From NCBI RefSeq assembly GCF_002291425.1, contig NZ_CP014136.1, positions 1,302,001-1,366,000 on the forward strand: a DNA stretch of 64,000 bases, written 5' to 3'. This stretch comes from Gibbsiella quercinecans (GTDB taxonomy: Bacteria; Pseudomonadota; Gammaproteobacteria; Enterobacterales; Enterobacteriaceae). Below, in pieces: positions 17,606 through 27,424 of the stretch; the first letter of the stretch is position 1; each line of letters starts with the position of its first letter. The translations under genes and the position numbers were made by a program. A model generated the notes under the pieces. It was given only the letters and a program-made list of their open reading frames with translations. It did no database searches and was not told the origin of the DNA.

Positions 17606-19389
17606 ATCAGCACCCTGTCAATACGCCGTTCCGGCCAGGCCCACTCGGTGCCGGATCCGGTGAGCAGCACCGTCAGTTGGGTAAAGCGGATGACGCTGGC
17701 GTACTGGGTGAAGAACCGCTCCAGCAGGTCGCAGAACAGCCTGGCATCGCCGGTACCGCTGAATTGGGTTTCGTCCAGCATCACGCGAATACGTACGCCG
17801 TGCCAGTGATACGAGGAGTTATAAGCCTGCTTATAGCTGACGTGACGGATGCCGCTGATGCGGCGGCGGTTGTTCTCATCATCATCGCGCCAGTTAAACA
17901 GCGACAGCACGGCTCTCAGATTTTCAGCGCCACTTATCATCTGGCTCAGCGCCCGCGGATGCAGTTGCGCCATTAGGTGCCACTGATACAGCGGCGTGGT
18001 CGGTGGGTAGCATGGCATGGAGGGCGGCTGCCGGGTCCGGCAATGCAGCGTCAGGTTTCCGGCAACGGTGATCCCGTCAAAGACGGCGTTCTCCAGCGCC
18101 ATGCGCGGGTAATTCCCGTTGGTACAAGTGATGTTCATAAACAACGTGGCATCATCCTGGCGACGATCCGTCTCACTTTCGTCGCCCCCCAGCATCAGCA
18201 GGGTTTCATACAGGCCGCTGACGCCACGCCAGATACGGGTATGGTAGTAACGTTCCGGCCAGGCATCTTTACGCTGGAGCATGCCGCCTTTATGGCGGAA
18301 GTGGCTATACGGCACATAGCGTCGCTTATCCAGCATCTCGCTGGCGGCAACCTCATCCACACTGTAGATTTCAGTGTGGTGATCGCGCAGGCGATGCGGA
18401 CGCAACCGGTAATCCTGTACCGCAGGCTCCACCCTCAACGGCTCGGCATTGAGAGAGAATAAATTTATTACCGGGATGCAGTGGATACGCAGGCTGTCCT
18501 CTGGCACCGGAATATCACGGGGGAGCGACTGGCGCAGATGAATCTCCAGGATAACCTCCCGGCAGTCTTCGCTGAAGGGAAGCGAATCCAGTCCGTAGAG
18601 GGTAAAAAAGGCAAAACGGGCCGGGAAGCTGAAATACTCAAGCAGCGGGCGAATTTCGCCACACAGTGCCGGGCTGTCGCTCTCCGGCCATACTGAACGC
18701 CAGTGCTGCTGCCAGCAGGCGCTGATGGTGCCGTTAAAAGGCTGTGGATCCGGAACACCAGTCTGCGGCAAACGAACCGTGATAGCCGCGATATGATGCG
18801 TCAGGGTGTGATACATCAGCGACTGCAAGGGGCGCTCACCGTGAATATAGAGCGGAATGGCACTGAGATTCACCTGGCCGGGATCAGCATACGGGCTGAG
18901 GGAAAAGAGCAAGGTGATAATCTGGTGCCCGTCAGGGTGGAACGAGGCTGTAACGTTCCCCATCGAGAGCGGATGCAACGTCAACACATCGGTGGTGCGG
19001 AACGGGCAGCGCAGCGCTGTTTTATCCATCGGGTGGGCCAGTAAAGTGGTCCCCTCCGGCAACACCACATCACGCACCTGAGCCGCCATGTTCGGCGTCA
19101 GCTCAACCACCGCCATTGACGGCAGCGTGCGGTTAACCACCGGCAGCAAGTGCCCCAGCAGCGGCTCGGTCAGCTCTGGGATATCATCGTCAATTTTGCG
19201 CCGCATCTGCGCCATCATCACGGAGAAACCCTGGAACAACTGCTCCACGGACTCGTCCATCTTCAGGGACATGCTGTCCACACCCAGACGGCGACCGGCT
19301 TCCGGGTACTGCTGCGCAAACTCCCGCGCAGCTGCTTTCAGGTAGCGCATTTCGCTGTCGAAATACTTCAGGAAGTCGTGGTCGTTCAT
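17602..19389 (-). CDS. tssF: Type VI secretion baseplate protein TssF
   Basis: A 595-residue TssF (VasA/ImpG), full length for the family. It opens MNDHDFLKYFDSEMRYLKAA and carries QLFQGFSVMMAQMRRKIDDD, both family signatures. It forms the baseplate wedge together with TssG and TssK. It overlaps tssJ upstream and tssG downstream by four bases each, so translation is coupled. Confidence 0.94.
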   Translation of the reverse strand: MNDHDFLKYFDSEMRYLKAAAREFAQQYPEAGRRLGVDSMSLKMDESVEQLFQGFSVMMAQMRRKIDDDIPELTEPLLGHLLPVVNRTLPSMAVVELTPNMAAQVRDVVLPEGTTLLAHPMDKTALRCPFRTTDVLTLHPLSMGNVTASFHPDGHQIITLLFSLSPYADPGQVNLSAIPLYIHGERPLQSLMYHTLTHHIAAITVRLPQTGVPDPQPFNGTISACWQQHWRSVWPESDSPALCGEIRPLLEYFSFPARFAFFTLYGLDSLPFSEDCREVILEIHLRQSLPRDIPVPEDSLRIHCIPVINLFSLNAEPLRVEPAVQDYRLRPHRLRDHHTEIYSVDEVAASEMLDKRRYVPYSHFRHKGGMLQRKDAWPERYYHTRIWRGVSGLYETLLMLGGDESETDRRQDDATLFMNITCTNGNYPRMALENAVFDGITVAGNLTLHCRTRQPPSMPCYPPTTPLYQWHLMAQLHPRALSQMISGAENLRAVLSLFNWRDDDENNRRRISGIRHVSYKQAYNSSYHWHGVRIRVMLDETQFSGTGDARLFCDLLERFFTQYASVIRFTQLTVLLTGSGTEWAWPERRIDRVLM

Positions 19390-19910
19390 TTCTGCTCCGG
19401 CGTCAGGATCAGCGTGTTATTACGAATTTCAAGAGTACGTGGCTCGTCCGGGTCAAGATCATCGCGACTTAGCACCTGCTTCCAGGTGCCCCGGGTTCTG
19501 TCAGGCTGGCGGAACAGGCCCACCACCGCGACAAACTGTGCCTGCTTATCCATCGGGATAGCCAGACTGACGCTCTGGCCCGGCACCACGCTGATTTGTC
19601 GCTGGGCCACAAGGCTATCTTTCAGCACGATATCCGGCTGCATCAGCAGATCAGTGTATTCGGCGGTATCAAAAGTTTTGCGGTCATTGAGTTGCAGAAC
19701 GCGCAGGCGTAGCGGCATGGCCTGCTGCGTATCATCCTGATTGATGGCGGCACGGGCGGTGAAGGCCAGATGTAGATTTTCCACCTGGCAATAGAATACT
19801 GCCTTTGCCACATCCACCGTCCCCTGTTTCGTCTTCTGCCAGAGGCCACAGCTGTTCAGCAACGCCAGGGAGCAGCAGAGCAGGAATAGCTTACAGGAAC
19901 GGGTTATCAT
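19386..19910 (-). CDS. tssJ: Type VI secretion outer-membrane lipoprotein TssJ
   Basis: A 174-residue lipoprotein with a signal peptide ending in a lipobox LNSC (Cys21), so it is lipidated and anchored in the outer membrane. The mature part matches TssJ (VasD/SciN), which caps the TssJLM membrane complex by binding the periplasmic tip of TssM; LRLRVLQLNDRKTF and ISVVPGQSVSLAI are characteristic. It lies between tssM and tssF with four-base overlaps on both sides. Confidence 0.93.
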   Translation of the reverse strand: MITRSCKLFLLCCSLALLNSCGLWQKTKQGTVDVAKAVFYCQVENLHLAFTARAAINQDDTQQAMPLRLRVLQLNDRKTFDTAEYTDLLMQPDIVLKDSLVAQRQISVVPGQSVSLAIPMDKQAQFVAVVGLFRQPDRTRGTWKQVLSRDDLDPDEPRTLEIRNNTLILTPEQK

Positions 19911-22900
19911 TTCTCACCTCCGTTGCGGGCAATGGCATCTGGGCTGCCGGAAGTGAATATCTGCAATGGCAGGGCAAAGCCGCGCAGGTCGAGTAGCGCC
20001 AGCGGCCCTTTACCCAGTTCGGTACGCATCTGATAATTGAGCACTAACCTGTCCGGTGTGAGCCAAGACACCCGGTACAGGTTGTCGCCAAGGTCGGTTA
20101 CCAGCGCCTTGTCCAGCAGGCGGATAAACCCCCAGCTTTCCTGCATATCGGCATACAGGCGGGAGCCTGTATGCACGGTTCGCCAGCTCAGCGAGGTTCG
20201 CGGCTGCCAGCGATTGTCCGGCCAGGTCAGCGTCTGCCAGCTCTCCTCTTGGTTAAAGTACTGTATTTTCTGGCGATCCACCGTCAGTTCAGACTCCACT
20301 ACGTCGCGCGACGGCTTTGCCATCAGTTGAAAATGCAGTGCCACATCACCACGGGCAAACGCCACGTTCGCGATATGGGTCAATCGGTTCAAAGCCGCCA
20401 GGAACGCCGGATTAAAGGCCAGTCCCTGGCTGTTCATCGCATCCGGCACCCATTTATCGCCTTCGCGGCGCAGCAGACCACCGAGGCGGGTCTGGATAAA
20501 CTGCGCAATTTTCCCGGTATCGCTGCGCATGTACTGCGCCAGCTCCGGCAGAGAGGCCTCGCTCTGACGGTCCGCAAACGGGTAGCGATCGGCAAAGGCC
20601 TGGTTCCACGGGGTGGCAATATCGCTCTGCCACTGACTATTGATGCTTTCAGAGGTCGGGCCCAGGACCTGCTCCCAGGCCTGCACCATCGGCTGAACAA
20701 ACACCGTCTGACCAAAGCCGCTCCACTCTTGCCCGAGGCTGGCGGCAATCAGGCTGCCATAGTCACGGGTGTCGGTGAGATCCACAGCCTTGCCCTGGAA
20801 CACCGTCAGAGCCAGCGATTGCATCATAGCCTGCGGATCCGGAGCATTGGTCACCTGCTGCAGGCGCAGGCGAACGCGGGTGATACGGGTCAGGAAGGTC
20901 TGCAGGCTAAGGCTGTTCTGTGCCGCTGAGCCGGTATCCGTCAGCGACAACAGTGGGCCAAAAGTCGCATCCAGCGGGCCGCTGGCTCCCTGCCACTGAC
21001 TGATGGCTTTTGCCTTATCGCTGTTGAGCAGTTTTTTTGCGGAGTTCACCAGCGAGTCGGTCAGGTCACCGCCGGTCTGGCCGGCCCGGCCCTGAACGCT
21101 CAAGGTGTTCATCAATGCAATAAGCGGTGACTGGCGTACATCTGCCAGCAGGGTCAGTTGCTCAATGGATTCGGACAGGCTCTCGGCCCGATGCCATTGC
21201 AGGCTGTTGAGGAACTTCAGCCAGGCTCCAGCGTAATCGGAGAAATAGCGCGCCGTCAGCCGGGCCTGCAGCGTTTCCGGGGAAATATCAGTGGTAGCGT
21301 TTGGCTTACTGTCGCTGAGCACCCAGTCAATCTCATCCCGGCGGGCTCTGGCCGCTTTCGTAATCGCGGGCTGCACCTCCTCTTCCCAGGCCTTCCGGGT
21401 GAATACGCCGGGAACCGTTTCATCGGTACTGAATAAGCGGCTGCTGTCGGTGCCGCTGACTATCTCGCTGAGGGGCATGTCGGCATAGTCGCGGGACACC
21501 TGGTCGAGTAGTTTCTGGTAACGGGTAACTTCAGCATTACTGGCGCCAATCTGGCGCAGCAGCGCGGAACGCATGCTGCTGACCAGGCGCATATCCGGCG
21601 TCAGCCGCCAATCCAGATGTGCAGGCATATTCGCCATCATAAAGGCCAGCATATCGCCCCCGATCATCAGCCAGGTGCCGTCCGCAACCCCCTCCCGCTG
21701 CTGCCACCCCTTCATCACTGTGGTGCTGAAAAACACCGGGTCGGCTTTGTCCGGGCGGGAGAGCATCAGGTACGCTTTCAGCAGGTCGTACATACTTTTC
21801 GCCTGTTCTGCCCGCAGTGGGCTATCCGGCGGCAGGCTGCGCCAGGCGCTCATCTGCACGATAAGGTGTTGTGCAGATGCATCACGCAGCAACGGCATCG
21901 CGCCCTGCCGCCACTGTGGCCAGAGGGCTGCCAGCAGGGGGGCATTCTGGCTGAGCCCGAAACGCATATACCACGGCGCACCGTACCGCTGCCAATGCTG
22001 CAGGCGCTCCATCTCTTTCTGCAGTTCCCGCAGAGCGAACAGTTGCTGGCGCAGTGGCTGATGTGTGTCCGTTGCCGCCAGCGCAAGCCGATGGTCAGCC
22101 TGTATCAGACGCAGGTTAGCGATAGCCGAAAACACCACGCAGGCCAACCATACGGCCAGCAGGCAGGAACACGCCAACAGCAGGGATTTGCGCCAGGAGG
22201 CACCGTTAGTGATCGGTTTCCGCCAGCGCTGCGCCAGTAAATCCAGCCAGGCTTTTCCCGGCTGCCAGGCATGCCGCAGGGAGGCAGCCCCTGAAGTAAC
22301 CGACGGGCTGAACACCATCCCGGCAAGCGGCAGCGCCCGTGCGCCTTCAGAGAGCTGCAACAGCGTATGCGTTAAGCGTTCGGCTCCACCATTGCGCAAC
22401 GCATGGGCCAGCTCCAGCAGAAAACTGTGTTGGCGGTCATGGTCCGTCTGCTGCATCCCGCGCTCAATCAGCAAGCGTTCAAGGTCAGCAAAGGAACGGT
22501 GATACTCATCTGCCCCATATCCAGGCGCGATGATAAAGCCTGTCCCCTGCATCGGTAATCCGGGTTGTGCCTGCTGCGGCTCATGGGTTTCCCACAGCCA
22601 AAGCGGAATATCCTGCCCCAGCAGGCTGTAGCGCTTCTGCATCTGCCGGGCGGTGGTGTCCAGCATATCCTGGGTCAGTTCTGTGTTGGCATTCACCACC
22701 CAGACCACCGCATCGGCCAGTTGGCGACGGATTTTGCGCAATGCCTTCAACTGAGACGGAACCGGTTCATCCTGCGGGCCGCCATGCCACAACAGCAGCG
22801 TGTGATGCCCTTCCAGCCAGTGCTGGGTAGTCAACCCCGGAATGGTCTGTTCAACCAGATGCGCCTCTCCGACCACCAGCAGAATGCGTACCCGGCTGCG

Positions 22901-23248
22901 CCAGCGCCACCGGTACTGATAACGCATCTGTGTGACGATATCCTGAACCCGCTGATTTTCTGGCGGGCGCTGTTTTTTGGGCCCGCTATCCCCGGTGGCT
23001 TCCCGCGCGTTCAGGCGCACCAGCCCCCGCCAGGCGAGAATAAACAGCGGGCAGAACCAGACCAGCGACAGCCAGACCATCAGTGACCAGAAGGCAATCT
23101 GGCGTGGTAATGCCGCCTGCAGGCCGAGGCTACTGCCAGCAAAGTAATAAAGACCTGCCCCGATAAGCACCAGCAGGGTGACGGCTATCAGGTAGCCGGT
23201 CACCAGCCAGAACAGCGAGTGCCGGGATTTAGTGCGGGAGGTTTCCAC
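19907..23248 (-). CDS. tssM: Type VI secretion membrane complex protein TssM (IcmF)
   Basis: A 1113-residue IcmF/TssM inner-membrane protein. Two membrane segments lie near residues 13-35 and 45-70, a cytoplasmic domain follows, a third segment is near 355-375 (SLLLACSCLLAVWLACVVFS), then a large periplasmic domain. The cytoplasmic domain reads ILLVVGEAHLVEQT where NTPase-type TssM proteins have GxxGxGKT, so it has no Walker A motif. TssM spans the envelope with TssJ and TssL. The start overlaps the preceding unknown gene by 20 bases. Confidence 0.93.
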   Translation of the reverse strand: METSRTKSRHSLFWLVTGYLIAVTLLVLIGAGLYYFAGSSLGLQAALPRQIAFWSLMVWLSLVWFCPLFILAWRGLVRLNAREATGDSGPKKQRPPENQRVQDIVTQMRYQYRWRWRSRVRILLVVGEAHLVEQTIPGLTTQHWLEGHHTLLLWHGGPQDEPVPSQLKALRKIRRQLADAVVWVVNANTELTQDMLDTTARQMQKRYSLLGQDIPLWLWETHEPQQAQPGLPMQGTGFIIAPGYGADEYHRSFADLERLLIERGMQQTDHDRQHSFLLELAHALRNGGAERLTHTLLQLSEGARALPLAGMVFSPSVTSGAASLRHAWQPGKAWLDLLAQRWRKPITNGASWRKSLLLACSCLLAVWLACVVFSAIANLRLIQADHRLALAATDTHQPLRQQLFALRELQKEMERLQHWQRYGAPWYMRFGLSQNAPLLAALWPQWRQGAMPLLRDASAQHLIVQMSAWRSLPPDSPLRAEQAKSMYDLLKAYLMLSRPDKADPVFFSTTVMKGWQQREGVADGTWLMIGGDMLAFMMANMPAHLDWRLTPDMRLVSSMRSALLRQIGASNAEVTRYQKLLDQVSRDYADMPLSEIVSGTDSSRLFSTDETVPGVFTRKAWEEEVQPAITKAARARRDEIDWVLSDSKPNATTDISPETLQARLTARYFSDYAGAWLKFLNSLQWHRAESLSESIEQLTLLADVRQSPLIALMNTLSVQGRAGQTGGDLTDSLVNSAKKLLNSDKAKAISQWQGASGPLDATFGPLLSLTDTGSAAQNSLSLQTFLTRITRVRLRLQQVTNAPDPQAMMQSLALTVFQGKAVDLTDTRDYGSLIAASLGQEWSGFGQTVFVQPMVQAWEQVLGPTSESINSQWQSDIATPWNQAFADRYPFADRQSEASLPELAQYMRSDTGKIAQFIQTRLGGLLRREGDKWVPDAMNSQGLAFNPAFLAALNRLTHIANVAFARGDVALHFQLMAKPSRDVVESELTVDRQKIQYFNQEESWQTLTWPDNRWQPRTSLSWRTVHTGSRLYADMQESWGFIRLLDKALVTDLGDNLYRVSWLTPDRLVLNYQMRTELGKGPLALLDLRGFALPLQIFTSGSPDAIARNGGEK

Positions 23249-24359
23249 GGGGAACGCAAACTCCTGTAATAAATTGGGATTCCATTAATGAGGCAGTCCA
23301 GCCGCAAGATTGGCCGTTCAGCGCAGACAACAGCGCCAGCGAACAGAGGGTGAACGGAGTGATGTTTCCGGCATCACCCAGCCAAGGAGCAAGCACATGG
23401 TCAATAGCAGACCATCCGCCGTCCAGCAGCGCATCCATAGCCGCTTTGTCTGCGGCAATCACGTTCTCTGGGGCATCAATCAACCGTGCATAGCGGGAAA
23501 GCTGTGCCACAACCTGAGCGGCGGTTTCCCCCGGTAAAAGTGGCCAGGCTTCTGAGCGGTGCAGCAGCACCGGAGCCTGCGGGGAGCAGAGCCAGGCAAA
23601 GGCAGCTTCCCCGGCCACCCGGGCATCAGCAGGCAAACCTTCCCCGCTGCCGGCGCACAGCAAAAACGCATTTTCCGCCATAATATCGATAACATTATCG
23701 ATACCGTTCAACGCCATAAGCCGCGTGTTCTCTTCCGGCAGGACAATACCCGCAGTGGTCAGCACCTCACGAAATGCCCCAAGGCTTTCATCATCCCCCA
23801 GCCAGCAGAGGTGCCCGATAAGGCGGGTTTCACCGGAGCGGTGCAAGTGAGCCACCAGCCTGCGGGCCAGATAAGCGGCCAACATTGCCGGACGGCTGAG
23901 CGTGCCGCTCAGCACCAGCGGACAACGCAGCACGGCGTTGCCGCCTGCATCCATAAGCGCAGACGGTGCGTCAGGCGGTTGCATCAGCAAGGCCAGATGC
24001 TCTGTAGTCTCATCCCCTACGGGCGACACCAGCAGCACGGTTTCCACCGGCAGGGCCTGGCTACGCTTTTGCCACCAGGCATCCAGCGCCCGCGACGTCT
24101 CTGCATAATAGGTTTCACGGTTGTCCGTGCCCTGGAGCCAGACCAACGCGCGTAATGCGACGGCCAGCAGCCAGCACAACAGCGGCAGCTCCACACTCCA
24201 GAACCAGAATAGTGGCGTGCGGGTGGGTTTGCCCTCCGGCCACAGCAGAATGGTGGTCATTGACGACAGAAACAACAGCACCGGCAGCACCACCCACCAG
24301 CGCCGCCAGCGGGCCGGATGGATAACGGCGTAATCGGCGTAATCGGGCGGGTGATTCAT
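23229..24359 (-). CDS. T6SS-linked membrane protein of unknown function
   Basis: A 376-residue protein I cannot assign. Two hydrophobic segments near residues 18-40 and 48-68 are followed by a soluble domain of ~300 residues with a Rossmann-like feel (ETVLLVSPVGDETTEHLALL, later GHLCWLGDDES). The ATG at 24359 overlaps the PAAR stop (ATGA), which favours it over a start at 24413. The gene ends inside the 5' end of tssM. Position and architecture suggest an accessory of the TssM membrane complex, but no known TssA, TssK or TssL signature is present. Confidence 0.7.
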   Translation of the reverse strand: MNHPPDYADYAVIHPARWRRWWVVLPVLLFLSSMTTILLWPEGKPTRTPLFWFWSVELPLLCWLLAVALRALVWLQGTDNRETYYAETSRALDAWWQKRSQALPVETVLLVSPVGDETTEHLALLMQPPDAPSALMDAGGNAVLRCPLVLSGTLSRPAMLAAYLARRLVAHLHRSGETRLIGHLCWLGDDESLGAFREVLTTAGIVLPEENTRLMALNGIDNVIDIMAENAFLLCAGSGEGLPADARVAGEAAFAWLCSPQAPVLLHRSEAWPLLPGETAAQVVAQLSRYARLIDAPENVIAADKAAMDALLDGGWSAIDHVLAPWLGDAGNITPFTLCSLALLSALNGQSCGWTASLMESQFITGVCVPRGNLPH

Positions 24360-24619
24360 CCGCAGACATCCATATCCGGCAGGGAACTGACCAGCGTACA
24401 GCCGCAGGCGCACTTGTGCCCGTCCAGCGCCACTGCTTTATCATTCACAGTACTGCCCGGTGCGCCCTGAATAATGGTGGTTATGCCGTGCTTATTACAC
24501 TTCACCTTATCGTCCACGCAGGCCACCGGCTTGCCAAAGGCATCAAAACTGCCGCTGAGCACTTCCCCGCCGTAAGGCTTAAGCGTATCCCCCACGCGAA
24601 CCAGCTTTTTCAGCGTCAT
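24356..24619 (-). CDS. PAAR domain spike-tip protein
   Basis: An 87-residue single-domain PAAR protein: GDTLKPYGGEVLSGS near the start, GKPVACVDDKVKCNKHG in the middle and DGHKCACGCTL near the end, with His/Cys residues for the apical zinc. PAAR proteins sharpen the VgrG spike and link effectors to it. It directly follows the lipase effector gene with a four-base overlap, so it probably tips the VgrG encoded upstream. Confidence 0.9.
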   Translation of the reverse strand: MTLKKLVRVGDTLKPYGGEVLSGSFDAFGKPVACVDDKVKCNKHGITTIIQGAPGSTVNDKAVALDGHKCACGCTLVSSLPDMDVCG

Positions 24620-26916
24620 ACCACTTTTGCTCCTGATTCCTTCAGCATGTTGATAGCAGAGGCCATCATGGCCTGATGCTGTTCGCTGATAACACCAGAG
24701 CGGGCCTGTGCCACCACGGCACCCGGCTGCATGGTTGACGCCGGAGGGTTCAGCGTCTGAACCACACCGGTCGCCATATCCTTCACTTTGTAAGTGGCGT
24801 TGTTATATGCCGTTTTCGGCTCGACAAACCAGACCACGTTGTTTGAGGTTGGCGCAGCATTGAGCACCTTGCCTTCCACCGAAATCAACCTGAGGTTTTT
24901 ATTGGCCTGATTGCCGCAGTAAATCATGCGATAGCGGAAATAGCCGCCCCACGGCTCGCGCCCGCCCAGCGCACTCTGCATAAACCAGGCGCGGGAGTCG
25001 TGGATTTGCTCATCATAAAGTGCCAGCAGATCGGCTCGGGGTTGGGTGCGAATACCGGTTCCCAACTTATCGATAAACAGTTGGGAATAGCGCCGGTTAC
25101 CATCGGCTTTCATCTGCTCGTATTCAGCGGCCTCATCGTCGCCATTTATCAGAAATATGGCGTGTTTAGGGATCACATCCAGCGCTATCTGGAGGGTTTT
25201 ATCCCAGAAAATACCGCCGTTGATGTCCCGGCCCCATGCCCGATAATCATGCTGGAATTCACGGGCAGCTTCGCGTAGCTGATACTGCGCGTTGGTCGGA
25301 TCAAGATCGGGTTTGCCCTGTAAGCTTTCGTCCAGTGGCTTGCGGTTTTTTTCCGCTTCGGCGCGGTGGGCATTAAGTTCTTTTACTGCCGCGTCATGCG
25401 CATCTTTTTCACGCTGTAGCCCTTCTGCATCCAACTGGGGTGCACTTTTGTAGAAGTACTGCGCGGTGAGGCTACCATTGGCATAGCGGCCAATGCGCCA
25501 GGCGGTGATCCAGCCCACCTGATCGATAACGGCACTTTCGAGCGCCTGTGAAAGTTGATACGCGCGATAACCTTGCTGCTTATCTTCAGACTCTTCGGCG
25601 CCCTGTAAGGTGGTATTGAGCAGGGTTTGGCGCCAGATGTTGAAGCGTTTGACTAGTTCCTTACTAAAATCAAATTCTCCTTGAGTTTTAATATCTATCT
25701 GACGATTAGGTGATTTATCTTTTATACAATCCGTAACGCATTCAGCTAATACCGACAGCGGCGCTCCTGCCTCAAACGCGGTGGCGTACATATCGTGGAG
25801 AACGATTTGCGATAAAATTTCGCCCACGCCATTGCATGATTTCCCTTGATCTTGTGGAGGATAACCGCCCCCCACATCGGAATGCATACCGGGATAGATC
25901 ACTTCCTGGGTATTGGCCGGGTAACTGCCATCCGGGCGGCGAACCGAATCCAGCGGGAAGCACAGGCGCTGTTCGTGAGCAGAAACAAAATGTCGGCAGC
26001 ATTTTATTAACCCCGGAAACGTGCGTTCATCCGGCAGTTGCTGGGTGTTATCCGCCCAGCCCATATGCCCTGCCGCACCGGGCAATATATGGGCCGCACC
26101 GACAGAGGCCACGGTATCCAGTAACCCCAGAAACTCAATACTGACCGGTAAGCCCGCCAGCGTCAGTTCCTGATGTTCTGTTTTCGTTTTCGGATCGGGT
26201 AACTGGGTTAACCAGTTTACAAAAGTACGTGCTTCGGCAGCACCGCGGGAAAAACCGTAGATAAACAGTTTAATGCGTAGTAAATGGGGTTGCTGGCTCG
26301 GCACCGCCTGGGTTTCCAGTGCCTTTAAAAGAGGCTTCATCACATTGCGGCGATTAACTTCACCAGAGAAAGGTGCATGAGCCTGCATATCGGGTAGCAT
26401 TCCCTTCGCTACGCTATCGTCAAGGCGCTTGGCGCCTTTAGTAATTGCATAACTCAGGGCATCGACCAATCTTAATAACGCCCAGTTAATCCTGTCTTCC
26501 CCACCTGTCGCAAAGGCCAGACCATGAGTGCTGTAATCCATTTCACCAATTTTAGGGAATGGTGTACCAACGCCAGGAAGGTAATAGCGGAAATACCCAT
26601 CACGATCGGCATCCTGGTATGTCGCATGATATAGTTTAGCAATATTAGTTGGATGCGATGGTTTTGCTGCACGGGTATCGTTCTCTTCATTGTTTCCCGT
26701 ACCATCAAAGAACAAGCTGATATGCAGGCTTCGGCAGCAGGGGATAATGCCTTTTTTCCCTGTCTGTGCGGCTAACTTGATACGGTAATCCATTTCGTCT
26801 CGAACCTGCTTTTTGTAATTGGCATTAACCTGCGCAGCGCTCAGCAGTAAACGTCCTGCATCAGGAAATGGTGGCGGTGCAAAACAGGGCAACGCTAAAC
26901 TCATTTCGCTGGACAT
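24616..26916 (-). CDS. T6SS phospholipase effector, DUF2235 (Tle1-like)
   Basis: A 766-residue effector with a DUF2235 alpha/beta hydrolase domain. LHISLFFDGTGNNEEND (65-80) is the family start. GFSRG gives the nucleophile Ser223, GLLDTVASVG gives Asp267, and GMHSDVGGGYP gives His345. Tle1 proteins cleave glycerophospholipids of rival bacteria. The C-terminal half (from ~480) has a charged helical stretch and no assigned domain. ATG at 26916 has AAGGAG eight bases upstream; a second ATG at 26904 overlaps the stop of the preceding immunity gene (ATGA). Context (VgrG, DUF4123, immunity genes, PAAR) supports the effector role. Confidence 0.88.
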   Translation of the reverse strand: MSSEMSLALPCFAPPPFPDAGRLLLSAAQVNANYKKQVRDEMDYRIKLAAQTGKKGIIPCCRSLHISLFFDGTGNNEENDTRAAKPSHPTNIAKLYHATYQDADRDGYFRYYLPGVGTPFPKIGEMDYSTHGLAFATGGEDRINWALLRLVDALSYAITKGAKRLDDSVAKGMLPDMQAHAPFSGEVNRRNVMKPLLKALETQAVPSQQPHLLRIKLFIYGFSRGAAEARTFVNWLTQLPDPKTKTEHQELTLAGLPVSIEFLGLLDTVASVGAAHILPGAAGHMGWADNTQQLPDERTFPGLIKCCRHFVSAHEQRLCFPLDSVRRPDGSYPANTQEVIYPGMHSDVGGGYPPQDQGKSCNGVGEILSQIVLHDMYATAFEAGAPLSVLAECVTDCIKDKSPNRQIDIKTQGEFDFSKELVKRFNIWRQTLLNTTLQGAEESEDKQQGYRAYQLSQALESAVIDQVGWITAWRIGRYANGSLTAQYFYKSAPQLDAEGLQREKDAHDAAVKELNAHRAEAEKNRKPLDESLQGKPDLDPTNAQYQLREAAREFQHDYRAWGRDINGGIFWDKTLQIALDVIPKHAIFLINGDDEAAEYEQMKADGNRRYSQLFIDKLGTGIRTQPRADLLALYDEQIHDSRAWFMQSALGGREPWGGYFRYRMIYCGNQANKNLRLISVEGKVLNAAPTSNNVVWFVEPKTAYNNATYKVKDMATGVVQTLNPPASTMQPGAVVAQARSGVISEQHQAMMASAINMLKESGAKVV

Positions 26917-27410
26917 GTGACAGGCTCCTTCATATTAAGAGGTTCTTTAATCGGATAGTTCTGCGTGCCATACCCGGAACATACCGTTGTCACTTTCACC
27001 TGATTACACGGCAGGAAGTGCACCGTTAAACCACAGCGTTCTTTTCCGTACTGCGGAATATTAATGACGGTACTGTGTTGTTGATATTTTGTTGCATGTT
27101 CTGCGTATGCTTTACGGAATTCATCGGTGCCCAAAGGGGGCATTCGTGCATAAGGATCAGGATCAATTTCCCATTCAACCCGTGCTTTCAAGCCGGGAGA
27201 CCACTTTTCAGGAAGCATGATGCAGCAATATCCACCACCTAACCCTGGGACATGATATCCATTAACCGAAAAGCCATTTATACCTTGCCCTTCAACGTGG
27301 TTGACTGCACGTAAATCCCCGGCGGTATAACCACCGTCTCGATTTGCCTGTGAGCACCCTGAAACAAAAAATAGAATCAGCAATACACAGCCAGTAATTA
27401 TTTTCTCCAT
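26901..27410 (-). CDS. DUF3304 lipoprotein, predicted Tle1 immunity (copy C)
   Basis: A 169-residue lipoprotein with a signal peptide and lipobox VSGC (Cys19), so periplasm-facing. The mature domain has the DUF3304 pattern: NH near 38, SVNGY, CCIMLPEKW, PGLKARVEWE, and GLTVHFLPCNQVKV. Periplasmic lipoproteins next to Tle-type lipases usually protect the producer. It is the copy adjacent to the effector. An upstream in-frame start at 27440 would add ten residues before the signal peptide and is not used here. It shares its C-terminal part with copy A and its middle part with copy B. Confidence 0.82.
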   Translation of the reverse strand: MEKIITGCVLLILFFVSGCSQANRDGGYTAGDLRAVNHVEGQGINGFSVNGYHVPGLGGGYCCIMLPEKWSPGLKARVEWEIDPDPYARMPPLGTDEFRKAYAEHATKYQQHSTVINIPQYGKERCGLTVHFLPCNQVKVTTVCSGYGTQNYPIKEPLNMKEPVTCPAK

Positions 27411-27424
27411 GAATGTTCCATTCC

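Noticed and set aside
20171-20929. Plus-strand 252-codon frame within tssM
   Set aside because: Shadow of tssM; composition typical of antisense reading (His/Gln/Arg rich) and no domain.
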